Source: Streptomyces resistomycificus
GTDB lineage: Bacteria > Actinomycetota > Actinomycetes > Streptomycetales > Streptomycetaceae
Assembly: GCF_001514265.1 (NCBI RefSeq)
Contig: NZ_KQ948995.1
Span: forward strand, 186,001 to 250,000
Direction of reading: 5' to 3'
Length of the DNA stretch: 64,000 nt
Both the position numbers and the translations under genes were made by a program. Below are positions 40,827 through 49,452 of this stretch, one piece after another. How positions within the stretch are numbered: the stretch's first letter is position 1; every line of letters begins with the position of its first letter. The notes below the pieces were generated by a model. That model saw only the letters and a program-made list of their open reading frames with translations. It did no database searches and was not told where the DNA came from.

Positions 40827-42014
40827 TCAGCCGTTGACGAAGTCCTCGCGGGCCAGCAGGCCGGTGTCCGGCTGGTCGGTGAAGACGCCGTCGATGCCCG
40901 TGGCGAAGTACGTCTCGTAGAGGCCGAAGACGTCGCCGTAGGCGTCCGCGTCGGTGCCCTTGCGGAAGGCGGGCGGCAGGAAGGGGTTCTCGTTGCGCAT
41001 CGTGTAGGGGTGCAGGATCAGGCCCACCTTGTGCGCGTCCGCGACGAGCGTGGTCGGCGCGGTGAGGTTGCCCGCGGAGTCCTTCGGGATGACCAGGTCC
41101 AGGGTGGGGCCGATGCCCTGGGCGTAGGAGGCGATCTCCCTGAGGCCGGCCGGCTTGACGAGGTCGGCGACCGTGCGCGGGTCGCCGGTCTCGACGAAGT
41201 CCCAGGGGCGGGTGCTCGCGCCGGACAGGAGGACCACGAGCGGGTTGTCGACCAGCTTGTTGAGGCGCTGGATGCTGGTCGGCTCGAACGACTGCAGGAT
41301 GACGGGCGACTTCCACCGGTCCTTGCCGTACTTGCGCAGCAGCTTCGCCACCCGCTCCTCCAGGCCCAGGCCCAGCTTGCGGAAGTAGGTGGGGTGCTTG
41401 AGCTCCGGGTAGATCCAGACCTGCCGGCCGCGCTGACGGGTCTGCTCGTCCTGCCACCTCAGGACCTCCTCGAAGGTGGGGATCTCCCAGCGGCCGTCGT
41501 AGAGGGTGTTGTGCGGCCGGTTGGCGGGGATGCGCTCGATCGCGCGCAGCGTCTTGAGCTCGGCGAGGGTGAAGTCCTCGGTGAACCAGCCGGTGGTGGA
41601 GACGCCGTCGAGGACCTTGGTGGTCCGGCGGTCGGCGAACTCGGGGTGGTTCGCCACGTCGGTCGTGCCGCCGATCTCGGGCTCGTGGCGGCAGACGAGG
41701 TGGCCGTCCCTGGTGGGCACCAGGTCGCCCGCCTCGACGACGTGGGCCCCCATGTCGAGGGCCAGCTGGTACGAGCCGAGCGTGTGCTCGGGGCGGTAGC
41801 CGCTTGCCCCGCGGTGGCCGATGATCGTGGGCACCGGCAGGCTCTTCACGCCGCCCCGGCCGCCGTGGCCCGCGTCGGCGGCTCTGGCCGTGCCGGACAG
41901 TCCGAGGACCGCCCCTCCCGCGCCGAGCACCGCCGCGCCGAGGAGGGCCCGGCGTGCGGTGCCCTGCGTCCGTTCGTGCGACTCCTGCGACTTGCCCGAT
42001 GCCTGCGTTCCCAT
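40827..42014 (-). CDS. glpQ1: Secreted glycerophosphodiester phosphodiesterase
   Basis: 395-residue GDPD. A Tat-like signal (TARRALLGAAVLGAGGAVLG) ends near AARAA. The catalytic HRGASGYRPEHT and the later DLVPTRDGHLVCRHEP carry the usual His, Glu, Asp and Arg. The TIM-barrel ends with GVFTDQPDTG. It hydrolyses glycerophosphodiesters, such as teichoic acid or lipid head groups, to glycerol-3-phosphate. The position corresponds to S. coelicolor glpQ1, a PhoP-controlled gene (from memory). AGGAGA precedes ATG 42014. Confidence 0.9.
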   Translation of the reverse strand: MGTQASGKSQESHERTQGTARRALLGAAVLGAGGAVLGLSGTARAADAGHGGRGGVKSLPVPTIIGHRGASGYRPEHTLGSYQLALDMGAHVVEAGDLVPTRDGHLVCRHEPEIGGTTDVANHPEFADRRTTKVLDGVSTTGWFTEDFTLAELKTLRAIERIPANRPHNTLYDGRWEIPTFEEVLRWQDEQTRQRGRQVWIYPELKHPTYFRKLGLGLEERVAKLLRKYGKDRWKSPVILQSFEPTSIQRLNKLVDNPLVVLLSGASTRPWDFVETGDPRTVADLVKPAGLREIASYAQGIGPTLDLVIPKDSAGNLTAPTTLVADAHKVGLILHPYTMRNENPFLPPAFRKGTDADAYGDVFGLYETYFATGIDGVFTDQPDTGLLAREDFVNG

Positions 42015-42391
42015 GGCGTCTCCTGCCGTCGGCTCCTCGATGCGGGCCGATCGTAGGTGCGGGTACGTGACGGGCGGGAGACCTCGGGCGGAACACGCGG
42101 GTGACTCAGGATGTCGTATGGGAACAGATGTCTGACGGTTTGTCGGCTTCACCCCGCCGGGCGGGGGTACGCGTCCAGCAGAGGGCCCCGCGCGAGGTCC
42201 GTCACACCGTTCCGGCCGGGTTACCGCCGGGAAACGCCGTGCCACCGCAGGTAAACGAACGTCAACAGTACGTAAGACCTCGGTGAACCCGGCGCTCCCG
42301 ATGTGCGCGACCCCCCGGGCCGCGAGTAATGTCCTCACCTGCACAGACTCATACAGATTCCTTGACCGTTCTCTTGACATCGGAGGGCTCG
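42015..42391. other. Divergent promoter region, glpQ / acyltransferase
   Basis: 377 bp without a gene. It holds the candidate PHO box (42250-42288) and presumably promoters for both sides. An in-frame ATG at 42329 could extend the acyltransferase, but it lacks a ribosome site. Nothing else seen. Confidence 0.5.
42250..42288 (-). promoter_or_regulatory. Candidate PHO box (PhoP direct repeats)
   Basis: On the minus strand four repeats follow each other: GTTCACC (42288-42282), TCTTACG (42277-42271), GTTGACG (42266-42260) and GTTTACC (42256-42250). Periods are 11, 11 and 10. The Streptomyces PhoP unit is GTTCACC with 11-nt period. The site points towards glpQ but is 236 bases from its ATG; it is also near the acyltransferase start. 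Confidence 0.45.
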
Positions 42392-43063
42392 TTGTCCCGC
42401 TTCGTGCTCATCAAGGCAGTGCTCGGACCGATCATGCGCCTGATGTTCCGCCCACGGGTGGAGGGTGCGGAGCACATCCCGGGCGACGGTCCCGTCATCC
42501 TGGCCGGCAACCACCTGACGTTCATCGACTCGATGATCCTTCCGCTGGTGTGCGACCGGCAGGTCTTCTTCATCGGCAAGGACGAGTACGTCACCGGCAA
42601 GAACCTCAAAGGCCGGTTCATGGCCTGGTTCTTCATCGGCGTCGGCATGATCCCGGTGGACCGTGACGGCGGGCGCGGCGGGGTGGCCGCGCTGATGACC
42701 GGCCGCCGCGTCCTCGAGGAGGGCCGGGTCTTCGGCATCTACCCCGAGGGCACCCGCTCCCCCGACGGCCGCCTGTACCGCGGTCGCACGGGCATCGCCC
42801 GGCTCACCCTGATGACCGGGGCGCCCGTGGTGCCCTTCGCCATGATCGGCACCGACAAGCTGCAGCCGGGCGGCGCGGGCATCCCGCGCCCCGGCCGGGT
42901 CACGGTCCGCTTCGGCGAGGCGATGGAGTTCTCCCGGTACGAGGGGATGGACCGCGACCGCTATGTCCTGCGGGCGGTCACCGACTCCGTGATGACCGAG
43001 GTCATGCGGCTGTCCGGACAGGAGTACGTGGACATGTACGCCACGAAGGCCAAGGCCGCGTAG
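42392..43063 (+). CDS. plsC: 1-acyl-sn-glycerol-3-phosphate acyltransferase
   Basis: 223-residue membrane-bound acyltransferase. The HX4D motif is NHLTFID, and the glycerol-phosphate-binding motif is YPEGTRSPDG. VPVDRDGG-like sequence (IPVDRDGGRGGV) and APVVPFAMIG complete the family signature. It adds the second acyl chain to make phosphatidic acid. The TTG start at 42392 is chosen because GGAGGG stands at ideal spacing. ATG 42329 would add 21 residues without any ribosome site. Confidence 0.9.
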   Translation: MSRFVLIKAVLGPIMRLMFRPRVEGAEHIPGDGPVILAGNHLTFIDSMILPLVCDRQVFFIGKDEYVTGKNLKGRFMAWFFIGVGMIPVDRDGGRGGVAALMTGRRVLEEGRVFGIYPEGTRSPDGRLYRGRTGIARLTLMTGAPVVPFAMIGTDKLQPGGAGIPRPGRVTVRFGEAMEFSRYEGMDRDRYVLRAVTDSVMTEVMRLSGQEYVDMYATKAKAA

Positions 43064-43078
43064 GGCGGTTACGGCACG

Positions 43079-43118
43079 GCCGACGGCGGGCTGCCCCTGG
43101 GGGCGGCCCGCCGTCGGC
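43079..43118 (+). terminator. Terminator after plsC
   Basis: Perfect 13-bp stem GCCGACGGCGGGC/GCCCGCCGTCGGC with a 14-base loop, 16 bases after the stop. It also serves as a barrier to the convergent MFS gene. Confidence 0.75.
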
Positions 43119-43213
43119 GTCTCGCGCGGCGGGCCACCGTCGGCCTCTCGCGGGGCGGGCCGCTCCACGGACGATCCGGCGCGGGGCGTCGTGGTCCAGA
43201 GGCCGCCCCCGGA

Positions 43214-44737
43214 TCAGGACGCGCTGTCCAGCCGTTGGCCGCGCAGCAGGAACCATGCCGCGACGGCCGCCGCCAGCAGCACCACCGCGCCCACGCCGGC
43301 CGCCAGGGCCAGGCCGTCCACGAAGGAGCCGCGGGCCGCGTCCAGCAACGCCTCCGACGTCTGCGTCGGCAGGCCCTCCGCCGCCTCCACCGCGCCGCCC
43401 AGCGACTCGTGGGCCTGAGCCGGAGTGCCCGCCGGACCGGTGAAGCCGCGGTACACGCCCGTGACGATGGAGCCCAACACGGCGATACCGAGGGCGGCGC
43501 CCAGTTCGTACGCCGTCTCGGAGACCGCGGACGCGGAGCCCGCCTGCTCCTTGGGGACGGAGCCGAGGATCACGTCGGCGGTCACCGTGAAGGAGAAGCC
43601 GGCGCCGATGCCGACGACCAGGAGCGCGGCACCCAGGAGCGGGTAGCCGGTGGACTGGTCGAGCACGGCGAGGGAGGCCAGCGCGAGGCCGACGGCGGCG
43701 AGACCGCCGGCGACCACGGACCGCACCGAGTAGCGACGGGCCACGGACCCGGCCACCAGACCGGCCGCCACCGCGCCCACGGCGGCGGGCAGTTCCGCGA
43801 GGCCGGCCTCCAGCGGACCCCTGCCCTGCACGAGTTGCAGGTACTGGGAGAGGAAGAACACCAGTCCGGACAGGCCGAGGATGGTCAGCAGGTCGGCCAG
43901 GACCGCCCCGCTGAAGCCACGGTTGCCGAACAGCCGCATGTCCAGGAGCGGGGTCGGCAGGGTGAACTGGCGGCGTACGAAGCCGTACAGCGCGCCCGCT
44001 CCGACCAGGGCCGCGGCGAGCGTCTCCCCCGTGAGGCCGTGGGTGGCCGCCTCCTTGACGGCGTACACCACACCGATCATGCCGACCAGGGACAGCACCA
44101 CGCTGAGCATGTCCCACGGTCCGGGACGCGGATTCCGCGACTCGGGCAGCAGCTTGACGCCGACGAGGACGAGGACCGCCATCACGGGCAGGTTGATCAG
44201 GAAGACCGAGCCCCACCAGAAGTGCTCGAGCAGGAAGCCGCCGACGATCGGGCCGATGGCCGTGCCCGCGGAAGCGGTGGCACCCCAGACGCCGACGGCG
44301 AGGCTGCGTTCGCGCGGGTCGTGGAACAGGTTGCGGATCAGGGCGAGCGTGGCCGGCATCAGGGTCGCGCCCGCGACGCCGAGCAGCGCCCGGGCGACGA
44401 TCATCATCTCGGGTGTCGTGGCGTAGGCGTTGAGGACGGACACCGCGCCGAACGCCGTGGCACCGACGAGCAGGATCCGCTTGCGTCCGATGCGGTCGCC
44501 GAGGCTGCCCATGGAGACGAGCAGTCCGGCGATGACGAAGGAGTACACGTCGCCTATCCACAGCAGCTGGGTGCCGGTGGGATTGAGGTCCTCGCTGATG
44601 TAGGGGGTCGCGAGGCCGAGGACGGTCGCGTCCACGGCCACCAGCAGCACGGCGAGCACGAGGACGGAGAGCGCGAGCCAACGGCCGGGGCGCTTCACCG
44701 CCTCGGTCGTGGTCACCGGCTGCAGGGTGCTGGTCAT
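43214..44737 (-). CDS. MFS drug efflux transporter (DHA2, 14 TM)
   Basis: 507-residue exporter of the QacA/SmvA type. Motif A is GSLGDRIGRKRILLVG, motif C lies in AGTAIGPIVGGFLLEHFWWGSVFLINLP, and motif D1 is near LLVAVDATVLGLATPYI. Fourteen helices are expected. It is encoded just after a TetR gene with a coupled ATGA overlap (44734-44737), so it is probably induced by its own substrate. The substrate is unknown. Confidence 0.92.
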   Translation of the reverse strand: MTSTLQPVTTTEAVKRPGRWLALSVLVLAVLLVAVDATVLGLATPYISEDLNPTGTQLLWIGDVYSFVIAGLLVSMGSLGDRIGRKRILLVGATAFGAVSVLNAYATTPEMMIVARALLGVAGATLMPATLALIRNLFHDPRERSLAVGVWGATASAGTAIGPIVGGFLLEHFWWGSVFLINLPVMAVLVLVGVKLLPESRNPRPGPWDMLSVVLSLVGMIGVVYAVKEAATHGLTGETLAAALVGAGALYGFVRRQFTLPTPLLDMRLFGNRGFSGAVLADLLTILGLSGLVFFLSQYLQLVQGRGPLEAGLAELPAAVGAVAAGLVAGSVARRYSVRSVVAGGLAAVGLALASLAVLDQSTGYPLLGAALLVVGIGAGFSFTVTADVILGSVPKEQAGSASAVSETAYELGAALGIAVLGSIVTGVYRGFTGPAGTPAQAHESLGGAVEAAEGLPTQTSEALLDAARGSFVDGLALAAGVGAVVLLAAAVAAWFLLRGQRLDSAS

Positions 44738-45285
44738 GGTTCCTCTCTCCGTAGTGCGCCGCCGAGCAGCAGCTCGGCGATCATGTGGGTGAAGTCCTTG
44801 GGGGCGCCCTTGCCGCTCTGCACCATCCACGCGCCGGAGGCGAGCAGGCCGTACAGGGCCTCGGTCAGCCAGGCGGGGGTGAGGTCGATGCGGAACTCGC
44901 CGCCGAGCTGGCCGCGCCGGAACAGGGCGGAGATCCGGTCGTCGATGGTGGCCCAGCCCGCGTTCTGCTCCTCGCCTTCGAACAGCTGGTTCTCCGTGTA
45001 GAGGAAGGCGAGCAGACCGGCGGCGGACTCGATCCCGTGCACCAGGCGGCGCACGGCGTCCTCGGCTGGTCCGTCGTCCAGCCGGGCCGCGTCCAGGGCG
45101 GCCTCGCACTCCGCGATGCCGAGCGCCTCGAGCGCCCGCACCAGTGCGTCCCGCCCGGCGAACTGACGGTGCAGGGTGGCCCGGCTGATCCCGGCCGCCT
45201 TGGCGACCTCGTCCATGGTCGCGGTGGATTTGCGGGTCAGCAGGGCTGCGGCGCTGCGCAGTACGTGGTCACGATCGACGGCCAT
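44734..45285 (-). CDS. TetR-family repressor
   Basis: 183 residues (starting MAVDRDHVL). The N-terminal helix-turn-helix is TMDEVAKAAGISRATLHRQFAGRDALVRAL. The C-terminal ligand domain is helical. In-frame ATGs at 45303 and 45312 fall inside the palindrome and are less likely as starts, but no start has a clear ribosome site. It probably represses itself and the following MFS gene. Confidence 0.88.
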   Translation of the reverse strand: MAVDRDHVLRSAAALLTRKSTATMDEVAKAAGISRATLHRQFAGRDALVRALEALGIAECEAALDAARLDDGPAEDAVRRLVHGIESAAGLLAFLYTENQLFEGEEQNAGWATIDDRISALFRRGQLGGEFRIDLTPAWLTEALYGLLASGAWMVQSGKGAPKDFTHMIAELLLGGALRREEP

Positions 45286-45303
45286 GAGACGACGATAACC
45301 CAT

Positions 45304-45323
45304 GTGAGACATGACTGTCTCAC
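45304..45323. promoter_or_regulatory. TetR operator candidate
   Basis: Perfect inverted repeat GTGAGACA-TGAC-TGTCTCAC. A further half-site TGTCTCA lies at 45337-45343, exactly 21 bp from the one at 45316-45322. It sits just upstream of the tetR start. Confidence 0.65.
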
Positions 45324-45366
45324 CATGGGCATGGATGTCTCATGTGGGGTCGGTCTCAGGCTTTTC

Positions 45367-46338
45367 TCAGTGCCAGGGCAGCTGCCCGCGCTTCTCCCAG
45401 TAGGCCTGCGGGCCCTCGACCAGCGCCGCCAGCCGGCCCAGCTGGTCGTCGTCGAGGTCGACGACCGCCGCGTGCAGGTTGGAGGCGAGCTGGTTGGCGG
45501 TGGCCGCGCCGGACAGGACCACCCCCGCCCACGGCTGGCGCAGGACGAGCGCGAGCGCCACGGCGTCGCACCCCAGAGACGTCTCCTCGGCCACCGCCTT
45601 CAGGGCGTCCGGCGCGTGCGGGGCCGCGAGCCTGCCGTTGGCCATGGCCTCCTTGACGATCACCGTGAGTCCGGCGGCGTGCGCCTCGGCGAGGGCCGGA
45701 GCGGCCGAGGTCTCCAGGGCGTTGTAGGTCGACTGGACGGTACGGAACAGGGGCTCGCCGTCGACCGTGACGGCGAGCGCGGCCCGGATCGCGTCGGCCT
45801 GGGCGGGGCCGCTCGTGGAGAAGCCGACGGTCAGGCCCTGCGCGGCGGCTTCCGCCAGCCTCGCGTGGAGTTCCTTGTCGGTGAGGGCTGGGCTGTCCGG
45901 GGTCACCGAGTGGATCTGGTAGAGGTCGAGCCGGTCGCCGAGAATTGCGTCGCTCTCGGCGCGCTGCCGCTCGTAGGTGGCAAGCGTGTGGTCCTTGACC
46001 TCGTGCTGCTCGGCGTCGGTGCTCCAGGCCGCGGTGTAGGTGTAGCCCCACTTGCTGCCGACGACGATGTCGTCGACGTCGGGGCGGGCGTTGAGCCAGT
46101 CGGCGAGGAACTCCTCCGAACGGCCGTAGGAGCGGGCCGCGTCGAAGTAGCGGACGCCCTGGGCGTAGGCGGCGTCGAGGAGTTCGTGGGTGCGGGTGCG
46201 CAGCCGGTCGACGCTGCGGTTGTCCCCGAGGTCGGCGTCCCTGCCCAGGTTGATGTAGCCGGGGCGGCCGACGGCGGCCAGACCGAGGCCGATGTGGCAG
46301 GTGGGGGTCGTCGCTGTGGCCAGTCGGGCGAAGGGCAT
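45367..46338 (-). CDS. Aldo/keto reductase
   Basis: 323-residue NADPH-dependent TIM-barrel reductase. The catalytic tetrad can be placed: Asp and Tyr in YFDAARSYGRSEEFL, Lys in VVGSKWGYTYT, and His in LYQIHSVTPDS. The C-terminal cofactor segment VVLSGAATANQLASNLHA is conserved. Substrate unknown. GGAG precedes ATG 46338. The TetR operator lies downstream of this gene, so a regulatory link is doubtful. Confidence 0.9.
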   Translation of the reverse strand: MPFARLATATTPTCHIGLGLAAVGRPGYINLGRDADLGDNRSVDRLRTRTHELLDAAYAQGVRYFDAARSYGRSEEFLADWLNARPDVDDIVVGSKWGYTYTAAWSTDAEQHEVKDHTLATYERQRAESDAILGDRLDLYQIHSVTPDSPALTDKELHARLAEAAAQGLTVGFSTSGPAQADAIRAALAVTVDGEPLFRTVQSTYNALETSAAPALAEAHAAGLTVIVKEAMANGRLAAPHAPDALKAVAEETSLGCDAVALALVLRQPWAGVVLSGAATANQLASNLHAAVVDLDDDQLGRLAALVEGPQAYWEKRGQLPWH

Positions 46339-46480
46339 CGCGGGCTCCGTCGTGGTCGGCTCCGGTACGGCTCCTGACCAACGTAACCCGCGATGACCTT
46401 CGGTGAGGCCGGGGCGTCCAAGAGGCCGGCGGTGGGCCTCCCGGGCGGGCACGGGCGCCTCGTGGCCGGTCACCCGCGCG

Positions 46481-46508
46481 GCGGAGCCGCACAACTGTGC
46501 GGCTCCGC
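46481..46508 (-). terminator. Terminator of argH
   Basis: GCGGAGCCGCACA/TGTGCGGCTCCGC with a 2-4 base loop, 14 bases after the argH stop. No strong T-run follows. Confidence 0.75.
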
Positions 46509-46521
46509 CTCCTGAGAGTGC

Positions 46522-47949
46522 TCAGTTCTTGGCCGTCGCCCAGGCGTGCTGGGCCGCCACGTCCGCCTTCACCTCTGCCAGCTGCACCGCCACCGCGCTC
46601 GGGGCCGTGCCGCCACGGCCGTTACGGGAGGCCAGGGCGCCCGGGACGTTGAGGACCGTCCGGACCTCGGGGGTGAGGTGGGCGGAGATCTTCGCGAACT
46701 GCTCGTCGGTGAGACCGTCGAGCTCCTTGCCCTCCGCCTCGGCGACCTTCACGCACTCGCCGGCCACCTCGTGCGCGACCCGGAAGGGCACGCCCTGCTT
46801 GACCAGCCACTCGGCGACGTCGGTGGCGAGCGAGAAGCCGGCCGGGGCCAGCTCCTCCATGCGCTCGCGGTGGACCGTGAGGGTGGCGATCATGCCGGTG
46901 AAGGCGGGGAGCAGCACCTCCAGCTGGTCGCAGGAGTCGAAGACCGGCTCCTTGTCCTCCTGGAGGTCGCGGTTGTACGCGAGCGGGAGGGCCTTGAGCG
47001 TGGCCATCAGGCCGGTCAGGTTGCCGATCAGGCGGCCCGACTTGCCCCGCGCCAGCTCCGCGATGTCCGGGTTCTTCTTCTGCGGCATGATCGACGAGCC
47101 GGTGGAGAACGCGTCGTGCAGGGTCACGAAGGAGAACTCCTTCGTGTTCCAGAGGATGATCTCCTCCGCGATCCGGGAGAGGTTGATCCCGATCATCGCC
47201 GTGATGAAGGCGAACTCCGCCACGAAGTCACGGGACGCCGTGCCGTCGATGGAGTTGCCGACGCTGCCGTGCTCGAAGCCGAGGTCCTTGGCCACCGCCT
47301 CCGGGTCCAGGCCCAGGGAGGACCCGGCGAGCGCGCCGGAGCCGTACGGCGAGACGGCGGTGCGCTCGTCCCACTGGCGCAGCCGCTCGGCGTCCCGGGA
47401 CAGGGGCTGGACGTGCGCGAGGACGTGGTGGGCGAAGAGCACGGGCTGGGCGTGCTGGAGGTGGGTCCGGCCGGGCATCGCCACGTCCGGGTGGGCCTCG
47501 GCGAGACCGATCAGCGCGTCCTGGAGCTCGGCGATCAGACCGCCGATGACGCGGGCGTGGTCCCGCAGGTACATCCGGAAGAGCGTCGCGATCTGGTCGT
47601 TGCGGGAACGGCCGGCGCGCAGCTTGCCGCCGAGGTCGGGGCCCAGGCGCTCCAGCAGGCCGCGCTCCAGGGCGGTGTGGACGTCCTCGTCGGCGATGGT
47701 GCCGACGAAGGAGCCGTCGGCGACGTCCGCTTCGAGCTGGTCGAGGCCCGCGAGCATCCGGGTCAGCTCGTCCTGGGTGAGCAGCCCCGCCTTGTGCAGC
47801 ACGCGCGCGTGGGCACGCGAACCGGCGATGTCGTAGGGCGCGAGCCGCCAGTCGAAGTGGACGGACGCGGACAGCTTCGCCAGGGCCTCGGCGGGACCGT
47901 CGGCGAAACGGGCGCCCCAGAGCCGTACGTCACCGCTGTTGCTGCTCAC
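46522..47949 (-). CDS. argH: Argininosuccinate lyase
   Basis: 475-residue fumarase/aspartase-superfamily enzyme that splits argininosuccinate into arginine and fumarate. The signature GSSIMPQKKNP is present, as are AGRSRNDQIAT and LQHAQPVLFAHH. It forms a homotetramer in the cytoplasm. GTG 47949 follows AGGAG. argG lies upstream on the same strand, 117 bases away, so the two may share a transcript from the argG promoter. Confidence 0.97.
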   Translation of the reverse strand: MSSNSGDVRLWGARFADGPAEALAKLSASVHFDWRLAPYDIAGSRAHARVLHKAGLLTQDELTRMLAGLDQLEADVADGSFVGTIADEDVHTALERGLLERLGPDLGGKLRAGRSRNDQIATLFRMYLRDHARVIGGLIAELQDALIGLAEAHPDVAMPGRTHLQHAQPVLFAHHVLAHVQPLSRDAERLRQWDERTAVSPYGSGALAGSSLGLDPEAVAKDLGFEHGSVGNSIDGTASRDFVAEFAFITAMIGINLSRIAEEIILWNTKEFSFVTLHDAFSTGSSIMPQKKNPDIAELARGKSGRLIGNLTGLMATLKALPLAYNRDLQEDKEPVFDSCDQLEVLLPAFTGMIATLTVHRERMEELAPAGFSLATDVAEWLVKQGVPFRVAHEVAGECVKVAEAEGKELDGLTDEQFAKISAHLTPEVRTVLNVPGALASRNGRGGTAPSAVAVQLAEVKADVAAQHAWATAKN

Positions 47950-47990
47950 TTGCGTTGCTCCTAGAGAGGTGTGGATGTGACCGGTGACCT

Positions 47991-48077
47991 TTATAGGCCT
48001 TGAGGCCGCATGAGGCCGCCATGAGGCCTGTGCGAGGGCCTGCGCGAGAGGCCTCTGCGAGAGGCCCTAGGCCAGGT
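47991..48077. repeat. GGCC-rich imperfect repeats between argG and argH
   Basis: About eight GGCC cores, several as GAGGCC, are spaced by 3-9 bases. They include CGAGAGGCCTC copies that can pair with one another. It may act as a terminator or processing element in the argG-argH transcript. Confidence 0.45.
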
Positions 48078-49260
48078 CGCGCCTGGCCGCGATCTTCGAC
48101 GACAGGCCGTAGATGTCGATGAAGCCCTTGGCCGCGGCCTGGTCGAAGGTGTCGCCCGAGTCGTACGTCGCCAGGTTGAAGTCGTACAGCGACGACTGGG
48201 AGCGCCGGCCGGTGACGACCGCGCGGCCGGCGTGCAGGGTCATCCGGATGTCACCGGTGACGTGCTGGTTGGCCTCGTTGACGAAGCCGTCCAGGGCGCG
48301 CTTGAGCGGGGAGAACCACTGACCGTCGTAGACCAGTTCGCCCCAGCGCTGCTCGACCTGCCGCTTGTAGCGGGCGAGTTCGCGCTCGACGGTGACGTTC
48401 TCCAGCTCCTGGTGGGCCGTGATCAGGGCGATCGCGCCCGGGGCCTCGTACACCTCGCGGGACTTGATGCCCACCAGGCGGTCCTCGACCATGTCGATCC
48501 GGCCGACGCCCTGGGCACCGGCGCGCTCGTTGAGCTGCTGGATGGCCTGCAGGACGGTGACGGGCCTGCCGTCGAGGGCGACCGGGACGCCCTCCTCGAA
48601 GGTGATGATCACCTCGTCGGCCTCACGCGGGGTCGCCGGGTTCGAGGTGTACTCGTAGACGTCCTCGATCGGGGCGTTCCAGATGTCCTCCAGGAAGCCC
48701 GTCTCGACCGCGCGCCCGAAGACGTTCTGGTCGATGGAGTACGGGGACTTCTTGGTGGTCGCGATCGGGAGGTTCTTCTCCTCGCAGAAGGCGATCGCCT
48801 TGTCCCGCGTCATCGCGTAGTCGCGGACCGGGGCGATGCACGTCAGGTCGGGGGCGAGGGCGACGATGCCGGCCTCGAAGCGGACCTGGTCGTTGCCCTT
48901 GCCGGTGCAGCCGTGGGCGACCGTGGTGGCGCCGTGCTTGTGGGCGGCGGCGACGAGGTGCTTGACGATCGTCGGCCGGGAGAGCGCGGAGACCAGCGGG
49001 TAGCGGTCCATGTAGAGGGCGTTGGCCTTGATCGCCGGGAGGCAGTACTCCTCGGCGAACTCGTCCTTGGCGTCGGCGACTTCGGCCTCCACGGCACCGC
49101 AGGCGAGCGCGCGCTTGCGGATGACGTCCAGGTCCTCGCCGCCCTGGCCGACGTCCACCGCGACGGCGATGACCTCGGCGCCCGTCTCCTCGGCGATCCA
49201 GCCGATGGCGACGGAGGTGTCCAGGCCGCCTGAGTAGGCGAGTACGACGCGCTCGGTCAC
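48067..49260 (-). CDS. argG: Argininosuccinate synthase
   Basis: 397-residue ATP-dependent ligase that joins citrulline and aspartate. The P-loop-like AYSGGLDTSVAIGW is at the N-terminus (residues 8-21), and HGCTGKGNDQVRFE and EEKNLPIATTKKSPYSIDQN follow. Standard full length. The start is GTG 49260 with GAGGAG upstream. The promoter upstream overlaps three ArgR half-sites. In S. coelicolor argG is, from memory, far from argH; here they are neighbours. Confidence 0.97.
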   Translation of the reverse strand: MTERVVLAYSGGLDTSVAIGWIAEETGAEVIAVAVDVGQGGEDLDVIRKRALACGAVEAEVADAKDEFAEEYCLPAIKANALYMDRYPLVSALSRPTIVKHLVAAAHKHGATTVAHGCTGKGNDQVRFEAGIVALAPDLTCIAPVRDYAMTRDKAIAFCEEKNLPIATTKKSPYSIDQNVFGRAVETGFLEDIWNAPIEDVYEYTSNPATPREADEVIITFEEGVPVALDGRPVTVLQAIQQLNERAGAQGVGRIDMVEDRLVGIKSREVYEAPGAIALITAHQELENVTVERELARYKRQVEQRWGELVYDGQWFSPLKRALDGFVNEANQHVTGDIRMTLHAGRAVVTGRRSQSSLYDFNLATYDSGDTFDQAAAKGFIDIYGLSSKIAARRDLA

Positions 49261-49289
49261 GGGATGCTCCTCATGGTGCCTTCACTGAC

Positions 49290-49325
49290 ATGCATGAGTA
49301 TGCAGTGGTCTGCATGATTCGTCAA
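49290..49325 (-). promoter_or_regulatory. argG promoter overlapped by ARG box
   Basis: TTGACG (49325-49320) and CATACT (49302-49297), 17 bases apart, read on the minus strand. Three TGCA cores stand at 49291, 49301 and 49311, exactly 10 bp apart, covering the promoter. ArgR recognises such TGCA-rich sites. Confidence 0.65.
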
Positions 49326-49452
49326 TCTCGGTCGGGTCATCACGAATTTGAAGATCCTTTGAACACGGGAAACCGCTTACCCGTACCTCTCGCCGAACGC
49401 AGGCGCCGCGTTCGTCAACGACGAGACCCCCCGACCCGAGTGAGGCATCCCC

